A stretch of DNA of 64,000 bases from an uncultured Bacteroidales bacterium (lineage in GTDB: Bacteria > Bacteroidota > Bacteroidia > Bacteroidales > P3). Position numbers and translations under genes: made by a program. The DNA lies in assembly GCA_900316515.1 (NCBI GenBank), contig ONDE01000007.1:62001-126000 (forward strand), given 5' to 3'. Of this stretch, positions 17,357 through 26,499 are shown one piece after another. How positions within the stretch are numbered: the stretch's first letter is position 1; every line of letters starts with the position of its first letter. Under the pieces are notes generated by a model. That model did no database searches, had not been told where the DNA came from, and worked only from the letters and a program-made list of their open reading frames with translations.

Positions 17357-18055
17357 ATGGAAAACAACGATAGCGCAAGCATCTCCAATGCTATTGTAGA
17401 ACTTGAGAATGTTGCAATTAGCCTCGACGGCGAACCGCTACTGAAGGACGTGAGCCTTCGGCTCGACGAAGGCGAATTCGCCTACCTTATAGGCAAAAGC
17501 GGCGCCGGCAAAACCTCGCTGCTACGTTCGCTCTACTCCGATATCAATATCGATAGCGGCGTGGCTCACGTATGCGGCTTCAACCTCGTGAACATGCGCC
17601 GCCGCCACGTGCCACAGCTGCGCCGAAAAATCGGCATAGTGTTCCAAAGCTTCCGCCTCTTGGACGACCGCACCGTCGATGCCAACCTCGAGTTCGTGCT
17701 TCGCGCCACAGGTTGGAAAAAACGTAATGAGATACGGAACCAGATAGAGAAAACCCTTGCCGCCGTAGGCATCGCCGACAAGTCCGGCGCAATGCCGCAA
17801 CAGCTGTCAGAAGGCGAACGCCAACGTGTCGGCATCGCACGTGCCCTCATCAACAGCCCGAAACTGATTCTTGCCGACGAACCCACAGGCAACCTCGACC
17901 CCGTAACCTCGGCCGAAATCATGCAACTGCTCGCCGACATCAACCGCCAAACTGGCACCACCATGCTCATATCCACACACGACTTCATGATGATAGACCG
18001 TTTCCCCGCACGCGTCATCGTCTGCGAAAACGGCACCGTCCACGACACCGAATGA
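17357..18055 (+). CDS. ftsE: FtsE-like ABC transporter ATP-binding protein
   Basis: A 232-residue cytoplasmic ABC ATPase. Walker A is GKSGAGKTSLLRSL (near 43), the Q-loop FQSFRLLDDRTVDANL has the FtsE flavour, the signature is LSEGERQRVGIARAL, and Walker B is LILADEPTGNLDP. FtsE with FtsX couples division to peptidoglycan hydrolases at the septum. No ftsX is adjacent, so the partner must be encoded elsewhere; a LolD/MacB-type ATPase is the alternative, but the alignment by eye and the short length fit FtsE better. It has its own promoter. Confidence 0.82.
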   Translation: MENNDSASISNAIVELENVAISLDGEPLLKDVSLRLDEGEFAYLIGKSGAGKTSLLRSLYSDINIDSGVAHVCGFNLVNMRRRHVPQLRRKIGIVFQSFRLLDDRTVDANLEFVLRATGWKKRNEIRNQIEKTLAAVGIADKSGAMPQQLSEGERQRVGIARALINSPKLILADEPTGNLDPVTSAEIMQLLADINRQTGTTMLISTHDFMMIDRFPARVIVCENGTVHDTE

Positions 18056-18137
18056 CACACACCGTGCAATAAAACAAAAGAAACAGCGTTAAAGCGATAC
18101 TAAAAGGTAAACAACCAAGCAATCAAACATTCAAGCA

Positions 18138-19067
18138 ATGAAAAAGATACTGCTGATAGCATTGAGCCTGCTGCTGGTGGCTGGCACCGTCGACGCCCAG
18201 GGCAACAAGACAAAAAGCAAGGGCAAAAAGAAAGACACGCCGGTAATCGCCGGGAAGCAGAAAATACGAGAGGTGGATTACCTAACCTTCGACAAGTTCA
18301 CCACCTTCAGCTCCAAGAAGACCGACCTGTACTATACCCCCTTCGACTACAGCAAGCTCCCCGAGCTGACGAAAAAGCCCGTGCCGGCATGGGGCGAGAT
18401 GCAGCCCGTGATGAACTACCTCGAGAAGGTGTCGCGCGCCACTATGACTATGTGCGCCATCTATGCCGTCAACCCCGACATCGAGGGCAAGGAGCACGAC
18501 CGACTGGCAGACCAGGGACGCAAAGAAGCCTTGGAGTGCCTCAACGCCTTGGCAGCATGGATGAAGAAAAAAGAATGGCGCAACAAAGTGCAATACAAAG
18601 TCGCCGAAGTGGACTACCGCTACTTCAAAGGCGCCAACTACTACAACGAGCAGAGCAGCGACGAGGTAATCCACACCGGCCTGTTGCTCTACTTCGGCAG
18701 CAAAAAGAAAGCCATCATCGCCGCCGACACTACCAGCCGCACCTTCACCGACATCAAGTTCTTCCCGCACGACGCCACCATCGTGGAATCGTGGAACACG
18801 ATGCTCGACGAGCTGAGCGACTACCTGAAGGAGAACGACCGCAAAGGTGTGCTCCTCTCCGGCTATACCGACAACCAAGGCACCGACGAATACTGCATGG
18901 GTCTCTCGCGACAGCGCGCCGTCGAGGTCAAGAAAGCCCTGCAGATGCGCGGCATCGACGCCAACCGCATCGAGGTGGAGGCCTTGGGCACCGCCAACCC
19001 GATAGGCGACAACGAGACCTACGAAGGCCGCATACAGAACAATCGTGTCAGCATCAAGATACAATAA
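18138..19067 (+). CDS. OmpA-family peptidoglycan-binding protein
   Basis: A 309-residue exported protein with signal peptide MKKILLIALSLLLVAGTVDAQ, a basic stretch (NKTKSKGKKKDT), an N-terminal domain I do not recognise, and a C-terminal OmpA domain (about 205-309). The OmpA motifs are 'LLSGYTDNQGTDEYCMGLSRQRAVEVKKAL' and 'NRIEVEALGTANPIGDNETYEGRIQNNRVSI'. These domains hold diaminopimelate in peptidoglycan and anchor the envelope. The start codon lies in an 8-base degenerate repeat (CAACCAAG, CAATCAAA, CATTCAAG, CAATGAAA). Confidence 0.85.
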   Translation: MKKILLIALSLLLVAGTVDAQGNKTKSKGKKKDTPVIAGKQKIREVDYLTFDKFTTFSSKKTDLYYTPFDYSKLPELTKKPVPAWGEMQPVMNYLEKVSRATMTMCAIYAVNPDIEGKEHDRLADQGRKEALECLNALAAWMKKKEWRNKVQYKVAEVDYRYFKGANYYNEQSSDEVIHTGLLLYFGSKKKAIIAADTTSRTFTDIKFFPHDATIVESWNTMLDELSDYLKENDRKGVLLSGYTDNQGTDEYCMGLSRQRAVEVKKALQMRGIDANRIEVEALGTANPIGDNETYEGRIQNNRVSIKIQ

Positions 19068-19992
19068 CAAGGACATCTACCGTCAGATATGTGAGACAGA
19101 GGGAGACAACATCCCTCTGTTTCTGCAATATTGGTGGATGGAGACGGTGTGCAAGGGCAAACGGTGGGATGTGATACTGGTCGGCAACGACGGCCATTAC
19201 TGTGGCGCCATGCCCTTCCTCTACGGAAGGAAGCTTGGCCTTAAATACATACTGCTGCCGCAGCTGACACCGTGGAGCGGCCCTTGGCTGCCCGACGGTA
19301 TGGACGCCCTGGGGCGCAAGGCGACCCTCGGAGCCTTGGCCTACGGTCTGCGCAACCAGAAAGCCCTGCTCTGCATGCAACGCTTCGCGCCGGGAATCGC
19401 CGCCGGCGAATGCCAACGGTTCGCGGAATATGGCTTCGACATCACGGCACGCCACACCTACCGCTTCGACCCGATTCCAGAGCCGTCGGCCCTCAGAGGA
19501 CTTGCCGCTAAGGAACGCCGCAAAGGCATCGACGCAGTGGAGACAGCCTACACGGTAGACCGCAACGTGAACGTAGACGAGTTCGCCGACTTCCACACCG
19601 CCTACTGGGAACGCCGCAGCGGACACGACCTACTGAGCCGCGAATTCATCAAGAGGGTGTGCGCCACCGCTTTGGCACGCAAACAGGCGCTACTCTACGG
19701 CCTGCGCGACGAGAAAGGCACCCTCATGGCGGCACGCTTCGTGGTATACGACAGCCACTGCGCCTACTCGCTGCTCTCGGCCCTGCACGCCGACGCCCTG
19801 CGCAACAGCATGACGCTGTTGGTATGGACCATGATAACAGACCTCCATGATCGCACCAAAGCCTTCGACTTCGAAGGCGGTATGGACCCCGGCATCGGAC
19901 ACTTCTACCACTCGTTCGGCACCACCAAGACCGAGATCCCATGCATCTACCGCTCCAGGATTCCTTTTGGCAAAAAACTGCTCCACCTATGA
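19045..19992 (+). CDS. FemAB/GNAT-type acyltransferase
   Basis: A 315-residue protein with the layout of the GNAT-like/FemAB 'Acetyltransf_6' family. An N-terminal half includes 'LFLQYWWMETVCKGKRWDVILVGNDGHYCGAMPFLYGRK'. A C-terminal half has 'EFADFHTAYWERRSGHDLLSREFIKRV' and 'AFDFEGGMDPGIGHFYHSFG'. Relatives add amino acids or acyl groups to peptidoglycan precursors or lipids; the substrate here is unknown. It overlaps the OmpA gene by 23 bases at its start and rlmH by 4 bases at its end, so the three genes form one transcription unit. Confidence 0.7.
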   Translation: MSASRYNNKDIYRQICETEGDNIPLFLQYWWMETVCKGKRWDVILVGNDGHYCGAMPFLYGRKLGLKYILLPQLTPWSGPWLPDGMDALGRKATLGALAYGLRNQKALLCMQRFAPGIAAGECQRFAEYGFDITARHTYRFDPIPEPSALRGLAAKERRKGIDAVETAYTVDRNVNVDEFADFHTAYWERRSGHDLLSREFIKRVCATALARKQALLYGLRDEKGTLMAARFVVYDSHCAYSLLSALHADALRNSMTLLVWTMITDLHDRTKAFDFEGGMDPGIGHFYHSFGTTKTEIPCIYRSRIPFGKKLLHL

Positions 19993-20462
19993 ATATCAAG
20001 CTGATAGTAGTCTCCAAGACCGACGTGCCGTATATCCAGACAGGCATCGACGAGTACGTAAGCCGCCTGAAGCACTACTGCGACTTCGAGCTGGTGACAA
20101 TTCCCGCCCTTAAGGGCTTGGGCAAAGCAACGCCCGAAGAGGTAAAAGAGCGGGAAGGCGAACTGATACTCAAGCAACTGGCAAAAGTCGACTGCACAGT
20201 ACTTCTCGACGAACACGGACGGGAATACACCTCGGTAACATTCTCGGAATACCTTCAGCGACAAATGAATGCCGGCATCCGCACATTAGCCTTCGTCATA
20301 GGCGGCGCCTACGGATTCTCTCCGGCCGTATATTCTGCCGCACAACACAAGATATCGCTGTCACAGATGACATTCAACCACCAAATGGTGAGGCTGTTCT
20401 TCCTGGAACAACTATATCGCGCCCACACAATTCTGCGGCACGAGAAATACCACAATGCTTAG
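19989..20462 (+). CDS. rlmH: 23S rRNA (pseudouridine1915-N3)-methyltransferase RlmH
   Basis: A 157-residue SPOUT methyltransferase that methylates pseudouridine 1915 in helix 69 of 23S rRNA. Length and motifs fit the family exactly: 'MNIKLIVVSKTD', 'LDEHGREYTSVTFSEYLQ', 'FVIGGAYGFSPAVY', 'SLSQMTFNHQMVRLFFLEQLYRAHTILRHEKYHNA'. The start ATG overlaps the previous stop (ATGA). A longer in-frame extension inside the previous gene is not used. Confidence 0.96.
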   Translation: MNIKLIVVSKTDVPYIQTGIDEYVSRLKHYCDFELVTIPALKGLGKATPEEVKEREGELILKQLAKVDCTVLLDEHGREYTSVTFSEYLQRQMNAGIRTLAFVIGGAYGFSPAVYSAAQHKISLSQMTFNHQMVRLFFLEQLYRAHTILRHEKYHNA

Positions 20463-20879
20463 TTATAATGCCTTCGGCACAAAGTCGATGATGGCATACT
20501 GCTCGTCGAAGCGTATGTCGCGCAACGTCACATGGTCAAGCAACGACCCAGCCTGCTGGTTCTTGCTCAAAGCCAACAGTATACGGTTGCCGTCAAGGGG
20601 CTCTATCAGTTCTCCGCCAGGACGGTTCTTGGCCATGCCGATAGCCTGCTTCACCATGAAGTCAATGCCCATACCGCCATTGTACGAGATGGTTATATTG
20701 CCGTCACTGACATCTTCGACAGTGAGGTCGAGACCCACGCTGGCACTTTTGAATAGCACGTTGACATCATAGGACACCCGCACCGTATGAGGGTCACCGC
20801 CATAGAATATTGGCAGCGAACGCCCAGCCTTCTTTTCTATGAGCTCACTGATTTCCTGATAGGTAAGTCTAATCTCCAT
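20463..20879 (-). CDS. Small conserved-looking protein of unknown function
   Basis: A 138-residue cytoplasmic protein without signal peptide or membrane segment. It alternates predicted strands and helices (QEISELIEKKAG... TVRVSYDVNVLFKSASVGLDLTVEDVSDGNITISYNGG). I recognise no family. It lies 9 bases downstream of the LytTR gene on the same strand, so it is probably co-transcribed. Its stop abuts the rlmH stop from the other strand with no gap. Confidence 0.65.
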   Translation of the reverse strand: MEIRLTYQEISELIEKKAGRSLPIFYGGDPHTVRVSYDVNVLFKSASVGLDLTVEDVSDGNITISYNGGMGIDFMVKQAIGMAKNRPGGELIEPLDGNRILLALSKNQQAGSLLDHVTLRDIRFDEQYAIIDFVPKAL

Positions 20880-20888
20880 AATAGTTCA

Positions 20889-21803
20889 TTATTTCTGTTC
20901 ATCGGGAAGCGGCATACTGGTGTTGTATGCAAAATACTGTGTGATAGGCTCCGCATAACTCTTTGACACAGGCACTACCTTGTCCGTCTGGTTGAGTTCA
21001 AGCAACAATCCCATGCCGTCCTTACGCATAAGCTTGACATTCTCAGCATTGACCATATAGCCGCGGTGACAACGCATAAGGCTCGTGCCCTTGAAGTTCT
21101 TCTCAATATTCTTCATCGAGTTGAAGAGTATAAAGGTATCCTCCTTGTCACCATTGATATAGTGTATGTTGACATAATTGTCGGCCGCCTCTATATATAA
21201 TATGTTGCTCAGTTTGGTGGAGAAAGACATGCGTCCACCTTTGGCGTAGAAGTTAACGTTGGTATCGACCGGTATTTGCGATGCTGGGTCTTGACGACTA
21301 AACATCTGACGCATACGCACAAGTTCATCGTGGGTTTCACGCAGACGCAGAATAAGATATGTCACCACCGTAGGCACAGTGAGCAGACCAACGAAACCGA
21401 GCACAATGGTACCCACAAGTGGAGCCAAATCAACCCTGCCTGCCCCACTGACTGCCCACAGCACCAATGTTATAACCGTCACACATACCAGTAGTTCAAC
21501 CACAACCCATATCACCAAACCTGCCGGTCCCACCTCATGCGTGCGATTAACGAAGAAGAGTACCACACGACTCAGCATCAAAGTACCATATCCCGATATA
21601 AAACAAATGGTTACCTGCCCCAGCGCTGTAAGGCTGGTAAGTTGTTCGGTGTAGTTGGTCAGGGAGGTGGGCTGGCCGAAGACAACAAGCAAAACTGCCG
21701 CCACGAGCGTCAGCACCAAAAATAGGAAAATGGACTCTCTACGGGTCAAAAAAAACCTAATAGACCTTATGTTCAGTTGTTGGTCAACGTATATATCGTT
21801 CAT
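20889..21803 (-). CDS. Membrane-anchored LytTR transcriptional regulator
   Basis: A 304-residue protein with four predicted membrane helices (about 26-44, 60-85, 92-118 and 125-150), a short coiled segment (LRETHDELVRMRQMF) and a C-terminal LytTR DNA-binding domain (about 195-290). The LytTR core is 'NILYIEAADNYVNIHY', 'MKNIEKNFKGTSLMRCHRGYMVN'. Such proteins sense a membrane or envelope signal directly and bind direct repeats. It is divergent from the KAS III gene with 189 bases between starts, so the lipid gene cluster is a candidate target. The signal is unknown. Confidence 0.85.
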   Translation of the reverse strand: MNDIYVDQQLNIRSIRFFLTRRESIFLFLVLTLVAAVLLVVFGQPTSLTNYTEQLTSLTALGQVTICFISGYGTLMLSRVVLFFVNRTHEVGPAGLVIWVVVELLVCVTVITLVLWAVSGAGRVDLAPLVGTIVLGFVGLLTVPTVVTYLILRLRETHDELVRMRQMFSRQDPASQIPVDTNVNFYAKGGRMSFSTKLSNILYIEAADNYVNIHYINGDKEDTFILFNSMKNIEKNFKGTSLMRCHRGYMVNAENVKLMRKDGMGLLLELNQTDKVVPVSKSYAEPITQYFAYNTSMPLPDEQK

Positions 21804-21992
21804 ATTTCACCCAAAATAGTATAATTTCACCTAAAATAACGCACGTTCGCCAAGCATATTGTCTTTTTTGCAGATTTTAACATTTTCATTATAAGAAAAG
21901 GTCGTTTCTTTGCACCGCTTTTTAATAAAAATTAAGAATAATAACACGGGCGCACAAGCAAGCACATAATGCCCGATTAAAGAATAAAACTA

Positions 21993-22955
21993 ATGAAGAT
22001 ACTCGGAACTGGAAGTGCCGTACCTAAACACACTGTCACAAACGACATGTTGTCTGAATACGTCGACACAAGTGACGAATGGATTACGACACGCACTGGC
22101 ATCAAGTCACGCCAGATTATCACAACAGAACGATTTGAAGAAATGGCCGCCCTGGCCGGACAGAGAGCCATCGAGGCTGCGGGGCTGGTACCCGACGACA
22201 TCGACTTCATCATCTGCCACAACGTCTGCAACGTCTATGTAACACCATCGCTGGCAGCCCTTGTGCAACACATTCTCGGCATCAAGGGACCTAACTGTCC
22301 CACCATGGACCTAAATTCGGCATGCGCTGGATTTACCTATGGCTTAGATATTTGCGACGCATTCCTCGAGACAGGACGCGCTTCGCACATCCTATACATC
22401 TGTGCCGAAGAAGTGACCCGCATGGTCGACTGGACACAACGCGAAACCTGCGTCCTGTTCGGCGATGCCGCCGGTGCTCTTGTGCTTGGCAAAGGCGACA
22501 ACTATCTGGCCAGCAAGCTCACTTCGACACCCATGCCCGACGTCATCTACTACCGCCTGCCCTGTGAGCCTACTCCTTTCGAGACTGGCGAGGGAATTGA
22601 CACTCACATGGCCATGCAACTCAAAGGCCGCGAGGTGTTCCGCATGGCTGTCACGTCAGCCCAGCGCGACATCAAGGACGTAGTGGCAAAAGCAGGTCTG
22701 AAACTTGAAGACATCGACCATTTCCTTCTGCACCAGGCAAATATGCGTATCGTGGACGCCATCAAGCAGACATTCGACTTGCCACAGGAGCGCTTCCTGC
22801 ACAATATCGAGCGTCGTGGCAACACCAGTTCAGCCAGCATACCCGTGCTGCTCGACGAGAAGATCCGCGAAGGTGTCATCAAACGTGGCGACATAATGGT
22901 ATTCAATGGTTTCGGCGCAGGTTTCGTAACCAGCGCCGCCGTGATGCGTTATTAA
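21993..22955 (+). CDS. fabH: 3-oxoacyl-ACP synthase III (KAS III, FabH-type)
   Basis: A 320-residue thiolase-fold enzyme that starts fatty-acid synthesis by condensing acyl-CoA with malonyl-ACP. The catalytic triad is visible: Cys in DLNSACAGFTYGLDIC (near 110), His in LLHQANMRIVDAI (near 248) and Asn in RRGNTSSASIPVLL (near 275). The N-terminal ILGTGSAVPKHTVTNDMLSEYVDTSDEWITTRTGI is typical FabH. It is the first gene of a plus-strand lipid cluster. A FabH-like enzyme of a specialised lipid pathway is possible, as no acpP is adjacent. Confidence 0.88.
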   Translation: MKILGTGSAVPKHTVTNDMLSEYVDTSDEWITTRTGIKSRQIITTERFEEMAALAGQRAIEAAGLVPDDIDFIICHNVCNVYVTPSLAALVQHILGIKGPNCPTMDLNSACAGFTYGLDICDAFLETGRASHILYICAEEVTRMVDWTQRETCVLFGDAAGALVLGKGDNYLASKLTSTPMPDVIYYRLPCEPTPFETGEGIDTHMAMQLKGREVFRMAVTSAQRDIKDVVAKAGLKLEDIDHFLLHQANMRIVDAIKQTFDLPQERFLHNIERRGNTSSASIPVLLDEKIREGVIKRGDIMVFNGFGAGFVTSAAVMRY

Positions 22956-22983
22956 TAAAATAAATTTGAATAAATATATTATT

Positions 22984-24222
22984 ATGAACAGAGTATACAT
23001 TACAGGCGTGGGCTGCATAACCCCACTTGGAAACAATATTGACGCGCTGTGGAACAGCGTTATAAATGGTGTCTGTGGTATCGATTTCATCCAACAGATA
23101 GACCGAGAGAACTTGCCGGTGAAGATCGCCGCCGAGGTCAAAGAGTTCAACCCCGAAGACTGGGGCATCGACAAGACGATGATCCGCCACAACGACCGCT
23201 TCGCCCTCTTCGCCCTTGCCGCCGCTGCACAAGCCATGAAGGACAGCGGCTTGCGTGTAGGCGAGGACATCGACCCAACCCGTTTCGGCACCGCCATAGG
23301 CAGCGGCATCGGTGGCATCAAGACCTTCGAACGCGAACACGCCAACAAGCTGCAGAACGGCCTGCGCCGCATCTCGCCGCTCTTCATCCCCGAGATGATC
23401 AGCAACATAGCAGGTGGCAACGTCGCCATCACCTACAATGCCCAGGGCCCCAACATCCCCGTGGTCACCGCCTGCGCCACAGGTACCCACAGTGTGGGCG
23501 AGGCCTACCGCCTCATCCATGAGGGTCGCGCCGATGCCGTCATCACAGGCGGCACCGAAGCTGCCATTTGCGAGATGGCCGTCGGCGGATTCAACAACAT
23601 GAAAGCCCTCACCCAAGCCGAGGACCCGATGGCCGCCTCACTGCCCTTCGACGCACGCCGTAAAGGCTTCGTGCTCGGCGAAGGCTGCGGCATCCTGGTG
23701 CTCGAAAGCGAAAACCTCGCCAAGAAGCGTGGTGCCAAAATATACGCCGAGGTCGCCGGCTACGGCAACACCTGCGACGCCCATCACTACACCGCCCCGC
23801 ATCCCGAATGCCGCGGAGGTGCCCAGTCGATGCGTCTGGCTCTAGAAGAGGCTGGTTTCAAGAGTGGCGAAAACCTGTATATCAACGCCCACGGCACCGG
23901 CACACCCCTCAACGACAAGGGCGAGACCAAAGGCATCAAAGCCGCCCTCGGCGAGGACGGCGCCCGCAAGGCCATGATCAGCAGCACCAAGTCGATGCAC
24001 GGACATATGCTCGGCGCCACAGGTGCCGTAGAACTCATCATCAGCGCCATGGCGCTGAAGCACGGCATCATTCCGCCGACCATCCACCTCGACCAGCCCG
24101 ACCCCGAATGCGACCTCGACTACACGCCGCACACCGCCCGCCAGTGGCAGGCCGACGTGGCCATCAGCAACACTTTCGGCTTCGGCGGAAACAACGCCAC
24201 CGTGGCCCTACGTAGAGTATAA
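22984..24222 (+). CDS. fabF: 3-oxoacyl-ACP synthase II (KAS II, FabF-type)
   Basis: A 412-residue condensing enzyme that elongates acyl-ACP. Active-site Cys is in VTACATGTHSVGEAYRLI (near 164), and the two catalytic His are in NAHGTGTPLNDKGE and SMHGHMLGATGAVE. The gatekeeper segment FGFGGNNATVALRR closes the protein. I use the ATG at 22984 because MNRVYITGVG is the normal FabF start. It follows fabH by 28 bases and precedes fabZ by 21. Confidence 0.93.
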   Translation: MNRVYITGVGCITPLGNNIDALWNSVINGVCGIDFIQQIDRENLPVKIAAEVKEFNPEDWGIDKTMIRHNDRFALFALAAAAQAMKDSGLRVGEDIDPTRFGTAIGSGIGGIKTFEREHANKLQNGLRRISPLFIPEMISNIAGGNVAITYNAQGPNIPVVTACATGTHSVGEAYRLIHEGRADAVITGGTEAAICEMAVGGFNNMKALTQAEDPMAASLPFDARRKGFVLGEGCGILVLESENLAKKRGAKIYAEVAGYGNTCDAHHYTAPHPECRGGAQSMRLALEEAGFKSGENLYINAHGTGTPLNDKGETKGIKAALGEDGARKAMISSTKSMHGHMLGATGAVELIISAMALKHGIIPPTIHLDQPDPECDLDYTPHTARQWQADVAISNTFGFGGNNATVALRRV

Positions 24223-24243
24223 AACACACAAAAGCACAATACA

Positions 24244-24678
24244 ATGAACGTACTTAATCGTGACGACATCAAGACCTTCCTGCCGCATCGCGAGCCCATG
24301 CTGCTCATCGACGACGTAGTGATGGAAGGCGAGGAAGCAATAGCCCACTACCATGTGCGCGGCGACGAGTTCTTCCTGCAAGGCCACTTCCCCGGCAACC
24401 CCGTGGTTCCCGGCGTAATCCAGTGCGAAATCATGGCGCAGGCCTCGTGTATCCTGGTGCGCGACGAACTGATTGGCCGCACACCGCTCTACAGCGGCAT
24501 CAACAACGTGCGCTTCCGCCAGCCCGTAAAACCAGGCGACGTCATGGAGCTCCGTGCCCATATCACCAGCCGCCGCGGCATGATTTTCTTCGTCGACGCC
24601 AAGGCATACGTCAACGGCAAGGTATGCTGCCAAGGAGAATTAACTTTTGCACTAATCGATAATCCCGTAAAACAATGA
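24244..24678 (+). CDS. fabZ: 3-hydroxyacyl-ACP dehydratase FabZ-type
   Basis: A 144-residue hot-dog-fold dehydratase. The family motif 'LPHREPMLLIDDV' opens the protein. The active-site segment QGHFPGNPVVPGVIQCEIMAQA has the catalytic His (near 49) and the downstream acidic residue (Glu near 63). It removes water from 3-hydroxyacyl-ACP. It overlaps the fabG start by 4 bases (ATGA). Confidence 0.92.
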   Translation: MNVLNRDDIKTFLPHREPMLLIDDVVMEGEEAIAHYHVRGDEFFLQGHFPGNPVVPGVIQCEIMAQASCILVRDELIGRTPLYSGINNVRFRQPVKPGDVMELRAHITSRRGMIFFVDAKAYVNGKVCCQGELTFALIDNPVKQ

Positions 24679-25421
24679 AACTGTTAGAGAACAAGATAGC
24701 CCTCATCACCGGTGCCTCGCGCGGCATCGGCAAACGCACCGCCCAGCTCTTCGCCGAGCACGGTGCAACCGTGATATTCACCGACCTGCAGGAGAACGAC
24801 GCCAGCCGCGAGCTTCTTGCCGAGCTGAAGCAGATGAGCCCCAAAAGCACCTTCATCGCCAGCAATGCCGCCGACTACGACCAGACCATGGCCGTTGCCG
24901 AGCAGGTGCAGAAAGAATACGGCCGCCTCGACGCCCTCGTCAACAACGCAGGCATCACCCGCGACGGTCTGCTGCTGCGCATGAGTCCCAAAGACTGGGA
25001 CCTCGTGCTCGAGGTCAACCTCCGCTCAGTATTCAACTACTGCAAGGCCTTCGCCCCCATGATGCTCAAGCAGCGCTCGGGCTCCATCATCAACACCTCG
25101 TCGGTGGTGGGTGTCAACGGCAACGCTGGCCAGTGCAACTACTCGGCCTCCAAATCGGGCATCATCGGCTTCAGCAAGAGCCTTGCCAAAGAACTTGGCT
25201 CGCGCGGCATCCGCTGCAACGCCATTGCCCCCGGCCTCATCGAGTCGGCCATGACCCAGGCCATGCCCAAGGAAGCCCACGACAAATGGCTTGCCGAGAT
25301 ACCGCTGCGCCGCGGCGGCACCGACCTCGACATCGCACGTACATCGCTGTTCCTCGCCAGCGACCTCTCCGAGTACATCACCGGCCAGGTCATCTGCGTC
25401 GACGGTGGTGTGTCGCTCTAA
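24675..25421 (+). CDS. fabG: 3-oxoacyl-ACP reductase FabG-type
   Basis: A 248-residue short-chain dehydrogenase. The NADPH-binding motif is ITGASRGIGKRTAQLFAEHGA (near 11). NNAG is in VNNAGITRDGLLLRM, and the catalytic Ser-Tyr-Lys is in IINTSSVVGVNGNAGQCNYSASKSGI. The C-terminal 'EYITGQVICVDGGVSL' is classical FabG. Together with the preceding genes it gives a full reduction-dehydration-condensation set except for the enoyl reductase and ACP. Confidence 0.93.
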   Translation: MKLLENKIALITGASRGIGKRTAQLFAEHGATVIFTDLQENDASRELLAELKQMSPKSTFIASNAADYDQTMAVAEQVQKEYGRLDALVNNAGITRDGLLLRMSPKDWDLVLEVNLRSVFNYCKAFAPMMLKQRSGSIINTSSVVGVNGNAGQCNYSASKSGIIGFSKSLAKELGSRGIRCNAIAPGLIESAMTQAMPKEAHDKWLAEIPLRRGGTDLDIARTSLFLASDLSEYITGQVICVDGGVSL

Positions 25422-25433
25422 TCCCTTGACACA

Positions 25434-26183
25434 ATGAAAAACGCTATAGAAACCATGCTGGCGCACCGCTCGGTGCGCCAGTTTACCAAAGAGCCCGTCA
25501 GCGCCACGCTGCTTGACGAAATACTGGAATGCGGCTTGCGAGCCTCGAACACAGGCAACATGCAGCTCTACAGCATTATCGCTACCCAACAGGAACCGCT
25601 GCGTTCTGAGCTCTGCAAGCTGCACTTCGGCCAATGCACCACGGCACCCCTGTGGCTCACCATCTGCACCGATGTGGAACGTTACCACCACTACTGCCGT
25701 GTAAACCAGTGCGACGAGCCCTACGGCAACCTGCTGTGGTTTGTATCGGCACTCGTCGATGCCTCGCTCTGCGCACAAAACATCTGCGTAGCTGCCGAGG
25801 CCAAAGGCTTAGGCTTCTGCTATCTCGGCACGGTGAACTACAATACCCGCCAGATTGCCGAACTGCTGCAGTGCCCCAAAGGAGTGGTGCCGGTCATCGC
25901 AATAGCCATGGGACATCCCGCCGAAGAGCCCCGCACCAGCGAACGCCTCGGCCAGGACGCCGTGGTCCACAGCGAGGTCTACCACAACCCCACCGACGAC
26001 GACATCGTGCGCACCCATCGCGTACGCGACGAGCACCCCTTCAACCAACAGATGGTCAAGGAGAACGGCACCCGCAACTACTGCGAGATTTTCACCACCA
26101 AACGCTACCCGCACGACATGAATGTAGCCGTCAGCCGCGACCTGCTGCAGTTCCTTCGCGACAGCGGAATGTGGGACTTCTAA
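25434..26183 (+). CDS. Nitroreductase-family flavoprotein (NfsA-like)
   Basis: A 249-residue FMN-dependent oxidoreductase of the nitroreductase superfamily. N-terminal 'MLAHRSVRQFTKEPVSATLLDEILECGLRASNTGNMQ' carries the FMN-phosphate Arg pair and the RASNTGN loop. 'GLGFCYLGTVNYNTRQIAELLQCPKGVVPVIAIAMGHP' is the second FMN-contacting region. The physiological substrate is unknown. It follows fabG by 12 bases, and an enoyl or quinone reductase role in the lipid cluster is only a guess from position. Confidence 0.83.
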   Translation: MKNAIETMLAHRSVRQFTKEPVSATLLDEILECGLRASNTGNMQLYSIIATQQEPLRSELCKLHFGQCTTAPLWLTICTDVERYHHYCRVNQCDEPYGNLLWFVSALVDASLCAQNICVAAEAKGLGFCYLGTVNYNTRQIAELLQCPKGVVPVIAIAMGHPAEEPRTSERLGQDAVVHSEVYHNPTDDDIVRTHRVRDEHPFNQQMVKENGTRNYCEIFTTKRYPHDMNVAVSRDLLQFLRDSGMWDF

Positions 26184-26281
26184 CCGCAGCGGCTAATACC
26201 ATCACCCACCACATTATCAACACAATAGACGTTACAATCACACCCAATCCACTGTTAGTCAACACAAAAGCCCTATCCCCT

Positions 26282-26336
26282 TCACATCATCCTCACATCA
26301 TCCACACATCAACTTCACACCCACCACACCCAGTAG
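26282..26336. repeat. 11-base tandem repeat in the gap before the acyl-CoA synthetase
   Basis: The 316-base gap 26184-26499 contains five units with an exact period of 11: TCACATCATCC twice, then ACACATCAACT, TCACACCCACC and ACACCCAGTAG. The rest of the gap is low-complexity sequence plus the promoter at 26447-26476; I see no gene in it. Confidence 0.82.
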
Positions 26337-26446
26337 CATGCCGCAGCCGAACTTGACACAGCGATGGTAAGTGATGCACACCTAGCATTACCAACTTATA
26401 ACCAACCCATTGCCCCCTCACATCCCGTGTAGGGGGTACTTTTTTT

Positions 26447-26476
26447 TTGCTATTTAAGAAATTTTATGTATTTTTG
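26447..26476 (+). promoter_or_regulatory. Bacteroidota-type promoter for the acyl-CoA synthetase
   Basis: TTTG (26447-26450), 18 bases, TATTTTTG (26469-26476), 23 bases upstream of the ATG at 26500. This suggests the downstream genes (synthetase onward) can be transcribed independently of the fab genes. Confidence 0.8.
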
Positions 26477-26499
26477 CATTTTTAAACATATATAATAAT